DNA of 64,000 nt from an uncultured Prevotellaceae bacterium (lineage in GTDB: Bacteria > Bacteroidota > Bacteroidia > Bacteroidales > Bacteroidaceae). Shown piece after piece: positions 15,164 to 25,646 of this stretch; the first letter of the stretch is position 1, and each line of letters starts with the position of its first letter. The stretch spans positions 1 through 64,000 of the forward strand of contig CADADN010000006.1 in NCBI GenBank assembly GCA_902786665.1, read 5' to 3'. The notes beneath the pieces were generated by a model. It ran no database searches. It saw only the letters and a list, made by a program, of their open reading frames with translations, and had not been told where the DNA came from. The position numbers and the translations under genes were made by a program.

Positions 15164-17314
15164 ATGAGCAAGTTCGACAACAACGACATCATGCCACGAT
15201 ACACCTTCATCGCCATCCTGATGACCATCATCGGGGTGGCCGTGGTGCTCAAGTCGATATACATCATGACAGTCAAGAAAGACTACTGGATGGAAGTGGC
15301 AAACCAAAAAAAACGCAACGAAACATACAAGGAAAACGCCAATCGCGGCAACATCTTCAGCGACCAAGGCGAACTGATGGCCAGTTCGCTCCCTGAATAC
15401 AAGATGTTCATGGACTTCAAGGTGTGCAAAGAGAACAGCGACAGCCTCTGGCAGGTAAAAGAGGACAGCATCTGCATGGGCCTCCACGAAATATTCCCTG
15501 AAAGGTCGGTGGAAGATTTCAAGAAAAACCTGGAGGAAGGGCGTGCCAAGTTGAGCCAGAACTGGCCAGTATGGCCCTATCGCGTCAACTACAACACGCT
15601 CAAGAAGGTGCAAAACCTTCCTGTCTTCAACCTCCACAAATACGTAGGCGGCTTCCACTTCAACGAGAACAATGCGCGTCGCAGGCCTTTCGGCACGCTC
15701 GCCTACCGCACCGTGGGCGACATGTATGGAGAGATGGACAAGCCCCGTTTCGGACTGGAGCAATCCTTTGACAGCATCCTGCGTGGCACCCCGGGAGTAT
15801 TCCACGACCAACGAGTGAGAAACCAAGTGCTCAAGTTCGTCGACGTGGAACCTGTCGATGGCGAGGACATCGTCACCACCATCAATGTGCAGATGCAGGA
15901 CATCGCGGAAAAAGCGGTGGCCGACGAGATGCGTGAAATCAACGCCGACGTAGGAGTGGCCATCGTCATGGAGGTGGCCACCGGCGACGTGAAAGCCATC
16001 GTCAACCTAGAAAAGATGGACGGAAAGCTGTTGGAGCGACGCAACCATGCCGTGGCCGACCTTCTGGAACCCGGCAGCGTGTTCAAGACGGCATCGGTGA
16101 TGGTCGCACTCGACGACGGGGTGGTGGACACCTCCTTCATGGTGGCCACCGGCAACGGACAAGTCACGATGCATGGCGCCGAGATGAACGACCACAACAG
16201 GGCTTCGGGAGGTTACGGCACCATATCGCTCAGCAAAGCACTCCAAGTGAGTTCCAACATCGGCATCAGCAAGGTCATCGACAAATTCTACCAAAAGCAG
16301 CCACAGAAATTCGTCGACGGACTCCACAGGGTGGGCATAGCAGAAGACCTGAAACTGCCCATCGTCGGATACGCCGTTCCACGCATCCGTTATCCAAACC
16401 AGAAGAACTCCAAGGGAGTTTCGCTCTGGAGCGGCACCACGCTGCCTTGGATGAGCATCGGCTATGAGACCCAGGTGCCACCCATCTCCACCCTGACATT
16501 CTACAACGCCATCGCCAACAACGGAAAGATGATGCAGCCCAGGTTCGTGAAGATGAAAATCAAGGACGGCGTGGCCACCGAACTGCCTCCCGTGGTGCTC
16601 AGAGAGCAAATCTGCAAACCATCCACGCTGGCAAAAGTACAGGACATGCTTCTCAAGGTGGTGGAGAAAGGAACGGGCAAGAAAGCCAAGTCGGAGTCCT
16701 TTTCCATCGCAGGAAAGACCGGCACTGCGCAGATAGCCAAGGAGAAGATTGGATACAAGGCAGGAGGACTGCACTACCTCGTGAGTTTCGTCGGTTACTT
16801 CCCTGCCGACGAGCCAAGATACAGTTGCATCGTCTGCCTTCAGAAAGCAGGACTTCCCGCCTCTGGCGGCACGATGAGCGGCTGGGTGTTCCACAACATC
16901 GCAGAGGGCATCATGGCACACAACCTCAGCTTGGACATCAGCAGTGCTGTTGATGAAAAAGGAGAGCGCAGACCCACCATACTCAACGGCAACCTCTTTT
17001 CCGCACAGACAGTGCTCTCCCACCTTGGGTTCGAGAGCAAATGCCAGTGGGCCACCAATGGCAAATCCTCCCCGTTCTGGGGAATCATAGGCATGACCCC
17101 CAACCAATACCTGTTGGAACAAAAATCCATCACCGATGATGACCGCGTCCCCAACGTCGTAGGCATGGGTGCACGCGATGCCATCTACCTGCTTGAGCGT
17201 CACGGCTTCAAGACTCAAGTTGAAGGCCGTGGCAAAGTGGTGGAGCAGAGCCTTGTTGCAGGCGAGAAGGCGACCAAAGGCTCCACATGCATACTCAGGA
17301 TGCAGTACCTGTAA
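15164..17314 (+). CDS. ftsI: Division-specific penicillin-binding protein (FtsI/PBP3-type) with PASTA domain
   Basis: 716 aa from the ATG at 15164; the frame is open further upstream, but that part overlaps ftsL. A membrane anchor (about 10-32) is followed by a PBP dimer domain and a transpeptidase with SVFK at 305-308 (catalytic Ser305), SSN at 363-365 and KTGT at 518-521. A single PASTA domain closes the protein (about 655-716: VPNVVGMGARDAIYLLERHG). It crosslinks septal peptidoglycan together with FtsW. PASTA on FtsI is common in Bacteroidetes and absent in E. coli. Confidence 0.93.
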   Translation: MSKFDNNDIMPRYTFIAILMTIIGVAVVLKSIYIMTVKKDYWMEVANQKKRNETYKENANRGNIFSDQGELMASSLPEYKMFMDFKVCKENSDSLWQVKEDSICMGLHEIFPERSVEDFKKNLEEGRAKLSQNWPVWPYRVNYNTLKKVQNLPVFNLHKYVGGFHFNENNARRRPFGTLAYRTVGDMYGEMDKPRFGLEQSFDSILRGTPGVFHDQRVRNQVLKFVDVEPVDGEDIVTTINVQMQDIAEKAVADEMREINADVGVAIVMEVATGDVKAIVNLEKMDGKLLERRNHAVADLLEPGSVFKTASVMVALDDGVVDTSFMVATGNGQVTMHGAEMNDHNRASGGYGTISLSKALQVSSNIGISKVIDKFYQKQPQKFVDGLHRVGIAEDLKLPIVGYAVPRIRYPNQKNSKGVSLWSGTTLPWMSIGYETQVPPISTLTFYNAIANNGKMMQPRFVKMKIKDGVATELPPVVLREQICKPSTLAKVQDMLLKVVEKGTGKKAKSESFSIAGKTGTAQIAKEKIGYKAGGLHYLVSFVGYFPADEPRYSCIVCLQKAGLPASGGTMSGWVFHNIAEGIMAHNLSLDISSAVDEKGERRPTILNGNLFSAQTVLSHLGFESKCQWATNGKSSPFWGIIGMTPNQYLLEQKSITDDDRVPNVVGMGARDAIYLLERHGFKTQVEGRGKVVEQSLVAGEKATKGSTCILRMQYL

Positions 17315-17353
17315 CCCCACAGCAAAAGACTGAAACAGAAAATACATACAACC

Positions 17354-18814
17354 ATGACATTAAGGGAATTATTAAAAGACATCAAGACAACCAGCACGAA
17401 TGGTTCGCTCGACATCGAAATCACCGGCGTGGACATCGACTCACGGCAAGTGACTCCCGGGCATCTTTTCATTGCCATGAGAGGAACGCAAGTGGACGGG
17501 CATCAGTTCATTGCTAAAGCAGTGGAGCAAGGTGCGTCGGCCATCCTTTGCGAAACGCCACCGACCTCATTGTCACCCGACGTCACCTACGTCGTGGTGG
17601 AGTCGACGGAAAGAGATGCCGGAGAGGTGGCCACCACCTTCTATGGCGAACCCTCTCGCCAGATGAAACTGGTGGGCGTGACCGGCACGAATGGCAAGAC
17701 CACCATCGCCACCTTATTATATAATATGATGCGCAAGATGGGTCACAAGTGCGGCTTGCTCTCCACGGTGTGCAACTACATCGACGGCGAAGCCATACCA
17801 GCCACGCACACCACCCCCGACCCCATCCAACTCAACCGCCTCCTTGCACAGATGCACGAGGAAGGCTGCGAATATGTATTCATGGAGTGCAGCAGCCACG
17901 CCATCCACCAGCATCGCATCGGAGGCTTGCACTTCACAGGAGGAATCTTCACCAACCTCACACGCGACCATCTCGACTACCATGGCACTTTCGAGAACTA
18001 CCGTGACGCGAAGAAGGCCTTCTTCGACTCTCTGCCCAAAGGAGCATTCGCCATCATCAACGCCGACGACAAGAACGGCAGTTTCATGGTCCAAAACACG
18101 AAAGCCACGGTGAAGACCTACTCCACCCAGGGCATGGCCGACTTCAGGGCACGCATCCTTGAATGCCATTTCGAAGGCATGTACCTCGAAATGGACGGTC
18201 GCGAGGTAGGAGTGCAGTTCATTGGAAAGTTCAATGCCAGCAACCTGCTTGCCGTCTATGGTGCCGCCCGGATGCTGGGCAAGACCCCTGAAGACATCCT
18301 GGTGACACTCAGCACCCTCCATAGCGTCAGTGGAAGGCTGCAACCGGTGCACTCACCCTTGGGTTACACCGCCATCGTGGACTACGCCCACACCCCCGAC
18401 GCATTGAACAACGTGCTAAAGGCCATCCACGAGGTCTTAGGCGCCAAAGGCCGTGTCATCACCGTCTGTGGAGCCGGTGGCAACCGTGACAAGGGCAAGC
18501 GCCCCATCATGGCCCAAGAGGCAGCCAAGCAGAGCGACATCACCATCATCACAAGCGACAACCCTCGTTTTGAAGACCCTCAGGATATCATCAACGACAT
18601 GCTCTCCGGACTCAACGCCCAGCAACGCCGCAATGTGCTATCCATCACCGACCGCCGTGAAGCCATACGCACCGCCTGCACCATGGCCCAAAGGAACGAC
18701 GTGATATTGGTGGCAGGCAAAGGCCATGAGAACTATCAGGAAATCCGTGGTGTGAAGTATCATTTCGACGACCGAGAGGTGTTGGAAGAAATTTTCTCCA
18801 CGCAGCAACCATGA
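17354..18814 (+). CDS. murE: UDP-MurNAc-L-Ala-D-Glu:meso-DAP ligase
   Basis: 486 aa. The ATP-binding loop GTNGKTT is at 111-117 and the substrate motif DNPR at 402-405. DNPR is the signature of ligases that add meso-diaminopimelate; lysine enzymes differ there. This supports a meso-DAP peptidoglycan. The gene follows ftsI by 39 bases in the dcw operon. The start is ATG with MTLRELL, typical for the family. Confidence 0.95.
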   Translation: MTLRELLKDIKTTSTNGSLDIEITGVDIDSRQVTPGHLFIAMRGTQVDGHQFIAKAVEQGASAILCETPPTSLSPDVTYVVVESTERDAGEVATTFYGEPSRQMKLVGVTGTNGKTTIATLLYNMMRKMGHKCGLLSTVCNYIDGEAIPATHTTPDPIQLNRLLAQMHEEGCEYVFMECSSHAIHQHRIGGLHFTGGIFTNLTRDHLDYHGTFENYRDAKKAFFDSLPKGAFAIINADDKNGSFMVQNTKATVKTYSTQGMADFRARILECHFEGMYLEMDGREVGVQFIGKFNASNLLAVYGAARMLGKTPEDILVTLSTLHSVSGRLQPVHSPLGYTAIVDYAHTPDALNNVLKAIHEVLGAKGRVITVCGAGGNRDKGKRPIMAQEAAKQSDITIITSDNPRFEDPQDIINDMLSGLNAQQRRNVLSITDRREAIRTACTMAQRNDVILVAGKGHENYQEIRGVKYHFDDREVLEEIFSTQQP

Positions 18815-18842
18815 CATCAACAACCCCCAAACACCAACCATC

Positions 18843-20111
18843 ATGCTTTACTATCTTTTCCGTTTCTTAGAGCGATTCGACATCCCGGGAGCACACATGT
18901 GGCAATACATCTCCTTCCGGTCATTGGCTGCACTCATCCTGTCACTCATCATATCCGCTTGGTTTGGCGAAAAATTCATCGTATTCATGAAGAGGAGGAA
19001 ATACCACGAGAGCCAGCGCGACCCATCCATCGACCCATTCGGCGTAAAGAAGACGAATGTGCCGACGATGGGCGGCATCATCATCGTAGTATCCATCATC
19101 GTGCCCATCTTGCTCTTTGGCAGGATGCGCAACATCTACCTGCTGCTCATGATCGTCACCACCGTATGGCTGTGTTTCCTCGGATTCCTCGACGACTACA
19201 TCAAGGTGTTCAAGAAAAACAAAGATGGGTTGTCACCCAAGCTGAAAATAGCAGGCCAGGTGATCATAGGCCTGGTGGTGGGACTCACCTTGTGGGCAAG
19301 CCCCGATGCCAAGATCAACGAGACCATCATCACCGAGCAAGAGCAAGGGAAAGTGGTGGCCCACAAATCGGAGGCCGAGAAGTCGCTTGTGACCACCATC
19401 CCCTTTGTGAAAACCCACAACCTTGACTATTCCGGTGCTTTCGGCTTCTTGGGCAAGTACAAGAACGCTGCTGGATGGCTGCTATTCGTCATCATCACCA
19501 TCCTCGTGGTGACTGCGGTGAGCAATGGTGCAAACCTCAACGACGGCATGGACGGCATGTGCGCCGGCAACTCCGCCATCATAGGAGTGGCATTGGGCAT
19601 ACTCGCCTATGTGAGCAGTCACATCGAATATGCCTCATACCTCAACATCATGTACATACCAGGGTCTCAAGAGCTGGTGGTGTTCTTATGCGCATTCATC
19701 GGAGCGATGATTGGTTTCCTTTGGTACAACGCCTACCCGGCCCAGGTCTTCATGGGTGACACCGGCTCGCTCATGATCGGCGGCATCATCGGCGTATGCG
19801 CCGTCATCATACACAAGGAACTGTTGCTGCCCATTCTTTGTGGAATCTTTTTCGTAGAGAGCCTGAGCGTCATCGTACAAACAGCTTTCTACAAATACAT
19901 GAAGGGCAAGGGACAACATGTCAGGATCTTCAGGGCGACGCCCATACACGACAACTTCCGCAAGCTAGACAAGGACCTGGACCCCTCGAGCCGTTTCATC
20001 CTCAAAAACTGGCCCCAACGACAATTCCACGAGTCGAAAATAACCATACGCTTCTGGATTGTCACCATCATACTGGCAGCCCTCGCCATCATCACACTGA
20101 AGATCAGATGA
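18843..20111 (+). CDS. mraY: Phospho-MurNAc-pentapeptide transferase
   Basis: 422 aa, polytopic membrane enzyme making lipid I from UDP-MurNAc-pentapeptide and undecaprenyl phosphate. Seen motifs: the PTMGG segment (about 75-79), DDYIKVFKKNKDGL with the Asp pair, NLNDGMDGM and the MGDTGS loop. Longer than E. coli MraY (360) because of an insertion of about 40 residues between about 150 and 195, as in other Bacteroidetes. Confidence 0.95.
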   Translation: MLYYLFRFLERFDIPGAHMWQYISFRSLAALILSLIISAWFGEKFIVFMKRRKYHESQRDPSIDPFGVKKTNVPTMGGIIIVVSIIVPILLFGRMRNIYLLLMIVTTVWLCFLGFLDDYIKVFKKNKDGLSPKLKIAGQVIIGLVVGLTLWASPDAKINETIITEQEQGKVVAHKSEAEKSLVTTIPFVKTHNLDYSGAFGFLGKYKNAAGWLLFVIITILVVTAVSNGANLNDGMDGMCAGNSAIIGVALGILAYVSSHIEYASYLNIMYIPGSQELVVFLCAFIGAMIGFLWYNAYPAQVFMGDTGSLMIGGIIGVCAVIIHKELLLPILCGIFFVESLSVIVQTAFYKYMKGKGQHVRIFRATPIHDNFRKLDKDLDPSSRFILKNWPQRQFHESKITIRFWIVTIILAALAIITLKIR

Positions 20112-20140
20112 AAAAAAATTGAAGATTGAAGATTGGCCTG

Positions 20141-20210
20141 CGGCCGAAGTTGCTCACGCTCGGCAGACTTCAAGCAAGCTTGGTCTGCCCTCGCTTAATC
20201 GCAACTTTGA
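20141..20210. repeat. Intergenic hairpin repeat inside the dcw operon
   Basis: Nested inverted repeats: AAGTTGC (20147-20153) with GCAACTT (20201-20207), and GGCAGAC (20162-20168) with GTCTGCC (20183-20189), with an AAGCTT-containing loop. Flanking sequence carries several GAAGATTG copies. This 200-base gap between mraY and murD is far longer than the other gaps in the operon. It looks like an inserted dispersed repeat with hairpin potential. Confidence 0.5.
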
Positions 20211-20316
20211 ATATTGAAGATTGGGAATAGGCTATTTGGACATATAAGCCCTATAAGACATACAAGGCTTACAAGAATCGGAACATTGAAGAATAATTGA
20301 TAATATAAGATTGGAA

Positions 20317-21660
20317 ATGAAAAGAATAGTAATATTGGGCGCCGGCGAAAGTGGTGCCGGCGCTGCTGCATTGGCAAAGAAAGAAGGGTACGACGTGTTC
20401 GTCTCCGACATGTCGGCCATCAAGGACCGTTACAAGAAGATGCTCGACAGCCGAAACATCCCTTGGGAAGAAGGCACACACACCGAAGGGAAAATACTCG
20501 ACGCAGACGAAATCATCAAAAGCCCCGGCATACCCAACGAGGCACCCATCGTGAAGAAAGCCATCGAGCGTGGAATACCCATCATCAGTGAAATAGAGTT
20601 CGCCGGAAGATACACGCATTCCAAGATGATCTGCATCACAGGCAGCAATGGCAAGACAACGACCACCTCGCTCATCTACCACATATTCAAAGCCGCCGGT
20701 TACGATGCAGGACTCGCCGGAAACATCGGCAACAGCCTGGCCTTGCAAGTGGCCGAGGACCCACACGAATACTACATCATCGAACTGAGTTCCTTCCAGT
20801 TGGACAACATGTATGACTTCCGTGCCAACATCGCCATCTTGCTGAACATCACGCCCGACCACCTCGACCGCTACGACAACTGCATGCAAAACTACGTGGA
20901 CTCCAAGATGCGCATCATACAAAACCAGACAGAGGAAGACAGCTTCATCTACTGGAACGACGACCCCATCATCAAAAGGGAGTTGGAGAAATACGACATC
21001 AAGGCCATCCAATACCCATTCTCTGAACTGAAGGAGAAAGGCTCCATCGGTTACATCGAGGAGGGCAAGTACAAATTGGAACAGCCCACGCCCTTCAACA
21101 TGGAGCAAGAGGCACTCAGCCTCACCGGCAAACACAATATCTACAACTCGCTGGCAGCAGGCCTCACCGCCAACATCGCCGGCGTGCACCACGATGTCAT
21201 CAGGGAGAGCCTTGGCAACTTCCCCGGTGTGGAGCACCGTCTTGAGCATGCGGGCACCGTGCGCGGTGTAACCTACATCAACGACTCCAAAGCCACAAAC
21301 GTGGATGCCTGCTGGTATGCCTTGGAGAGCATGAACACCCCCACCGTACTCATCATCGGCGGGAAGGACAAAGGCAATGACTACACAGAAATCAAGGATT
21401 TGGTGCTGAACAAATGCCGTGCACTGGTTTACCTGGGAGCCGACAACACCAAACTGCATGGCTTCTTCGACGACATTGCAAAGGAAAAAGGCATCCAAAT
21501 ACGAGACACCCATTCCATGCCCGACTGCGTGAAAGCATGCAGCGAACTGGCCCAACCCGGCGACACCGTTTTGCTGAGCCCATGCTGCGCAAGCTTCGAC
21601 TTGTTCAAGAACATGGAGGACCGAGGAGAGCAGTTCAAGACCCTCGTCAGAAACATGTAA
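20317..21660 (+). CDS. murD: UDP-N-acetylmuramoylalanine-D-glutamate ligase
   Basis: 447 aa from the ATG at 20317 (an in-frame TTG at 20311 is less likely). N-terminal Rossmann-like UDP-binding domain (IVILGAGESGAGAA), ATP loop GSNGKTTTT at 109-117 and the central HRLE/NDSKATN segment. It adds D-glutamate to UDP-MurNAc-L-Ala. It follows the intergenic repeat and precedes ftsW by 4 bases. Confidence 0.95.
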   Translation: MKRIVILGAGESGAGAAALAKKEGYDVFVSDMSAIKDRYKKMLDSRNIPWEEGTHTEGKILDADEIIKSPGIPNEAPIVKKAIERGIPIISEIEFAGRYTHSKMICITGSNGKTTTTSLIYHIFKAAGYDAGLAGNIGNSLALQVAEDPHEYYIIELSSFQLDNMYDFRANIAILLNITPDHLDRYDNCMQNYVDSKMRIIQNQTEEDSFIYWNDDPIIKRELEKYDIKAIQYPFSELKEKGSIGYIEEGKYKLEQPTPFNMEQEALSLTGKHNIYNSLAAGLTANIAGVHHDVIRESLGNFPGVEHRLEHAGTVRGVTYINDSKATNVDACWYALESMNTPTVLIIGGKDKGNDYTEIKDLVLNKCRALVYLGADNTKLHGFFDDIAKEKGIQIRDTHSMPDCVKACSELAQPGDTVLLSPCCASFDLFKNMEDRGEQFKTLVRNM

Positions 21661-21664
21661 GCCT

Positions 21665-22963
21665 ATGAGATTCTCCCTCAGCAACATCTTCAAGGGCGAC
21701 AAGGTCATATGGATGATCTTTTTCTTCCTTTGCGTCATCAGCCTCATCGAGGTGTTCAGCTCCAGCAGCACGCTCACCTTCAACAAGCCCAACTACTGGG
21801 CTCCCATCATCAAGCACGGCGGCATTCTCCTGCTTGGCGTGGTGACGATGGTGGTGGTTCAGAACATCGACTGCAAATATTTCAAGATCGCCACCATCTT
21901 CCTCATCATGTTCTCCGTCGCCACCCTCATATGGGTGCTGTTTGCCGGTCACACCACAAACGGTGCACAGAGGTGGGTGTCCTTGCTTGGCATACAATTC
22001 CAACCTTCAGAGATAGCCAAAGGCACCATCGTGCTCGCCGTGGCGCAAATCCTCAGCGCCATGCAGACAGAAAACGGCACAGAGGAGAAAACGTTCACGT
22101 ATATCTTCTATGTGACATGCCCCATGCTGTTTCTCATCATGGTGGAGAACCTGTCCACTGCCATCCTCATCGGAATGGTGGTCATCGGAATGATGCTCTA
22201 TGGACGTGTCTCCCTAAGAAAGGTGGGCAAACTCATCGGATTCCTTGCTGTCCTCGGTGTAGTGCTCATCTCCTTGATTCTGCTGTTCGGAGAGGAAGAG
22301 GAAACCGTCGTCAACGACAAGAACAACCTCACCGAGCAGGTGGCCAACAACGAGAAGAACAAGAAGGAGGATGAAAACTTCATACAAAAGATGTTCCACA
22401 GGGCTGGGACATGGAAGGGTCGCATCAAAAAATTCGCGAGCAACAAGGAGACACCCGCCAAGGAATTCGACCTCTTGACCGACTCCCAAGTGGGTTATTC
22501 AAACATTGCCATCGCCTCATCCGGCTTCATAGGAAAAGGCCCAGGAAACTCTGAAATGAGAGAGTTGCTGCCACAAGCCTTCTCCGACTTCATCTACGCC
22601 ATCATCATTGAAGAGTTGGGAATTGCAGGAGGCATCTTCGTGATGTTCCTCTACATCTTCCTGCTATGGAGGGCAGGCCGCATCGCCGACCGTTGTGCTA
22701 ACAACTTCCCCGCATTCCTCGTCATGGGCCTTGCCTTGCTCTTGGTATGCCAGGCGATGTTCAACATGATGGTAGCCGTGGGACTGGCCCCTGTCACAGG
22801 CCAGCCACTCCCCCTCATCAGCAAGGGCGGCACCTCCACCATCATCAATTGCATGTATCTCGGAGTCATCCTCAGCGTAAGCATATCTGCCAAAAGGAAG
22901 AAAAAGAAGCAGAAAGCCATCGTCGACAATGACGGCATGTCATCCTCTTCACCCAACCCTTGA
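21665..22963 (+). CDS. ftsW: Septal peptidoglycan polymerase FtsW (SEDS family)
   Basis: 432 aa, about ten membrane helices. The SEDS signatures are present: FQPSEIAKG (about 116-124), GFIGKGPGNS and VTGQPLPLISKGGTSTI near the end. A charged loop of about 60 residues (about 215-275, rich in Glu and Lys) lies in the large extracytoplasmic or cytoplasmic loop and is longer than in E. coli. FtsW polymerises lipid II with FtsI. Confidence 0.93.
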   Translation: MRFSLSNIFKGDKVIWMIFFFLCVISLIEVFSSSSTLTFNKPNYWAPIIKHGGILLLGVVTMVVVQNIDCKYFKIATIFLIMFSVATLIWVLFAGHTTNGAQRWVSLLGIQFQPSEIAKGTIVLAVAQILSAMQTENGTEEKTFTYIFYVTCPMLFLIMVENLSTAILIGMVVIGMMLYGRVSLRKVGKLIGFLAVLGVVLISLILLFGEEEETVVNDKNNLTEQVANNEKNKKEDENFIQKMFHRAGTWKGRIKKFASNKETPAKEFDLLTDSQVGYSNIAIASSGFIGKGPGNSEMRELLPQAFSDFIYAIIIEELGIAGGIFVMFLYIFLLWRAGRIADRCANNFPAFLVMGLALLLVCQAMFNMMVAVGLAPVTGQPLPLISKGGTSTIINCMYLGVILSVSISAKRKKKKQKAIVDNDGMSSSSPNP

Positions 22964-22992
22964 AAGATGTTTCAAATAAAATACACAGAAAA

Positions 22993-23024
22993 TTGGGTGA
23001 AGAGAAAAAAAATAGTTACTTTTG
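22993..23024 (+). promoter_or_regulatory. Internal dcw promoter ahead of murG
   Basis: TTG (22993-22995), 21-base spacer, TACTTTTG (23017-23024), followed by a start codon about 27 bases later. This would give murG and the division genes behind it transcription independent of the MraZ-controlled promoter. Confidence 0.55.
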
Positions 23025-23050
23025 CAGTTTAAACAAGGAATGTGCATAAA

Positions 23051-24169
23051 ATGGGTGAAAAATTAAGAATCATCATCAGCGGCGGTGGCACGGGGGGCCA
23101 TATCTTCCCCGCCATCTCCATTGCCAATGCCATCAAAGGCATGGAACCAGATGCCGACATCCTGTTCGTAGGTGCAGAAGGCCGTATGGAAATGGAGCGA
23201 GTGCCAGCAGCAGGTTATGCCATCAAAGGATTGCCCATCTCCGGTTTCGACAGGAAAAACATTCTTCGCAACTTCTCCGTGTTGTGGAAGATATGGAAGA
23301 GCCAACGGATGGCCAAGAGCATCATCAAGGAATTCAAGCCGATGGCCGCCGTGGGAGTTGGAGGCTATGCCAGTGGTCCTACACTGAACCAATGCGCCTC
23401 CATGGGTGTGCCTTGCCTCATCCAAGAGCAAAACTCCTTTGCCGGAGTGACCAACAAATTGCTGGCAAAGAAAGCCAAGAAAATCTGCGTCGCCTACGAC
23501 GGCATGGAAAAATTCTTCCCTGCAGAACGCATAGAGAACCTTGGCAATCCCGTCAGGCAGTCGCTGCTTGATACAAAGCTGAGCCGTGAGGAGGCTGCTT
23601 CAAAACTCGGCCTCGACCCAAAGAAACCCATCTTGCTCATCGTAGGTGGAAGCCTTGGCGCCCTCACCCTCAACGAGAGCGTCCTCCAACACCTCGACAT
23701 GGTGGAGGGGGCCGATGTTGACATATTATGGCAGACAGGCAAGTACTACATAGAAAACATACGGCAGCAACTGTCGCAGCGCAAACCCATCCCCAACCTG
23801 AAGCCCACCGACTTCATCAGTGACATGGGAGCCGCCTACCGTGCCGCCGACCTGGTTATCGGACGTGCTGGTGCAAGCAGCATCTCAGAGTTCTGCCTTC
23901 TTGGCAAGCCTGTCATACTGGTACCCTCACCCAACGTGTCGGAAAACCACCAATATCACAACGCCATGGCATTGGTGAACAAAGACGCTGCCATTTACGT
24001 TTCCGACGCCGAATCCCGCGACAAACTCCTCCGCACGGCATTCGACACCATCAGCGACAAGCAGCGGCTGCAATCCCTCAGCACCAACATCCTCAAACTG
24101 GCCAAGCATCACTCTGCAGAAGAAATTGCAAAAAGGGTGATAGAATTGGCCAGACAAGGCAATAAATAA
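23051..24169 (+). CDS. murG: UDP-GlcNAc:lipid I GlcNAc transferase
   Basis: 372 aa from the ATG at 23051 (an in-frame GTG at 23042 is an alternative). The GT28 fold shows the N-terminal loop SGGGTGGH and the C-terminal UDP-GlcNAc site (GRAGASSISEFCLLGKP). MurG converts lipid I to lipid II at the inner membrane face. A promoter directly upstream suggests it starts a sub-operon. Confidence 0.95.
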   Translation: MGEKLRIIISGGGTGGHIFPAISIANAIKGMEPDADILFVGAEGRMEMERVPAAGYAIKGLPISGFDRKNILRNFSVLWKIWKSQRMAKSIIKEFKPMAAVGVGGYASGPTLNQCASMGVPCLIQEQNSFAGVTNKLLAKKAKKICVAYDGMEKFFPAERIENLGNPVRQSLLDTKLSREEAASKLGLDPKKPILLIVGGSLGALTLNESVLQHLDMVEGADVDILWQTGKYYIENIRQQLSQRKPIPNLKPTDFISDMGAAYRAADLVIGRAGASSISEFCLLGKPVILVPSPNVSENHQYHNAMALVNKDAAIYVSDAESRDKLLRTAFDTISDKQRLQSLSTNILKLAKHHSAEEIAKRVIELARQGNK

Positions 24170-24266
24170 CAATGGAGGCGGCAACGCCCGCCGCAAAGCA
24201 TCACAACCCATCGATAAAAGATGAAGTTGGACAAAAGCAAGCGTAAAGGCTTATAAACAACAGTAG

Positions 24267-25643
24267 ATGACAGCAACAAAAGACATAAAAGCAGCATACT
24301 TCGTGGGAGCGGGCGGCATAGGCATGAGCGCCATCGCCCGCTATTTCCTCCACAAAGGGTTGGTGGTTGCCGGCTACGACAAGACACCTTCCACCCTTAC
24401 TCACAAGTTAGAGGAAGAAGGCATGCTCCTGCACTACGAAGACAATCCCGGGCTCATCCCCGCCGCATGCAAGGAAAAAGACACCACATTGGTGATATAC
24501 ACCCCCGCCATCCCCGACGACCATGCCGAGATGGATTTCTTCCGCAAAGGAGGTTTTGACATAGAGAAACGTGCGCAAGTGCTTGGCACGCTCACACACT
24601 CACACAAAGGGCTGTGCGTGGCAGGAACACACGGCAAGACGACGACGTCGTCGATGTGCGCACACATCATGCACCAAAGCCACCTCGACTGCAACGCATT
24701 CCTCGGAGGCATCACCAAGAACTACGGCACCAACTACATCGTCTCCGACAGCAACTTCGTGGTGATAGAGGCAGACGAATACGACAGGTCGTTCCATTGG
24801 CTCAGGCCTTGGGCCACCGTCATCACCGCCACCGACCCCGACCACCTGGACATCTACGGCACCAAGGAGGCCTACCTTGACAGTTTCCGGCACTACACGA
24901 CACTCATACAGCCCGGTGGCGCCCTCGTGCTGCATACAGGACTTGAAATGACCGCTGAAACAGGCGAGGATGTGACCACCTACACCTACAGCCGCGACGA
25001 AGGAGACTTCCATGCCTCGAACATAGTCATCGACAACGGGGAAATCACCTTCGACCTCGTCTCACCACTTGGGAACATCGAGGGCATCACACTAGGGCAT
25101 CCCGTACCCATCAACATAGAGAACGCCGTCGCCGCCATGGCACTGGCCCAAATCAGCGGCTGCAAGCCAGAAGAGGTCAGAGAAGGCATTCGCACGTTCA
25201 ATGGTGTCGAGAGAAGATTCGACTACAAGTTGAAAGATGAAAGCCACGTGCTGATCAGCGACTACGCACACCACCCGATGGAAATCGACCAAAGCGCGAA
25301 GAGCATTCTCGAGCTGTTCAAAGGCCGCAAGGTCACCGCACTATTCCAACCCCACCTCTACACACGCACGCGCGACTTCCACCAAGAATTCGCCAAAAGC
25401 CTCAGCCAGTTCCACGAGGTGGTGCTCTGCGACATCTACCCTGCCCGTGAAGAGCCCATCCCCGGTGTCACCTCGAAACTCATATACGACGAACTCGACC
25501 CCGGCGTGGAGAAGTGCATGGTGCGCAAGGACGAGGTGCTCGACTATGTGAGAAGCCGCGACTTCGATGTGCTCATCGTACTTGGAGCAGGCGACCTCGA
25601 CAACCTCACAGGGGAGATGGCGGAAATCCTCAAAGGCAAATAA
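24267..25643 (+). CDS. murC: UDP-N-acetylmuramate-L-alanine ligase
   Basis: 458 aa. N-terminal UDP-binding loop (VGAGGIGMSAIARYF), ATP loop GTHGKTTT at 120-127 and the conserved HHPMEI segment of the C-terminal domain. It starts the cytoplasmic peptide by adding L-alanine to UDP-MurNAc. The 97-base gap after murG holds no visible feature. FtsQ follows by 3 bases. Confidence 0.95.
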   Translation: MTATKDIKAAYFVGAGGIGMSAIARYFLHKGLVVAGYDKTPSTLTHKLEEEGMLLHYEDNPGLIPAACKEKDTTLVIYTPAIPDDHAEMDFFRKGGFDIEKRAQVLGTLTHSHKGLCVAGTHGKTTTSSMCAHIMHQSHLDCNAFLGGITKNYGTNYIVSDSNFVVIEADEYDRSFHWLRPWATVITATDPDHLDIYGTKEAYLDSFRHYTTLIQPGGALVLHTGLEMTAETGEDVTTYTYSRDEGDFHASNIVIDNGEITFDLVSPLGNIEGITLGHPVPINIENAVAAMALAQISGCKPEEVREGIRTFNGVERRFDYKLKDESHVLISDYAHHPMEIDQSAKSILELFKGRKVTALFQPHLYTRTRDFHQEFAKSLSQFHEVVLCDIYPAREEPIPGVTSKLIYDELDPGVEKCMVRKDEVLDYVRSRDFDVLIVLGAGDLDNLTGEMAEILKGK

Positions 25644-25646
25644 CAC

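Noticed and set aside
16007-17347. 446-codon antisense frame over ftsI
   Set aside because: Same reason: antisense to a gene with GC-biased third positions.
20269-21792. 507-codon open frame antisense to murD
   Set aside because: It mirrors the murD codon pattern, has low-complexity Val/His/Gly composition and no recognisable domain; a shadow of a real gene.
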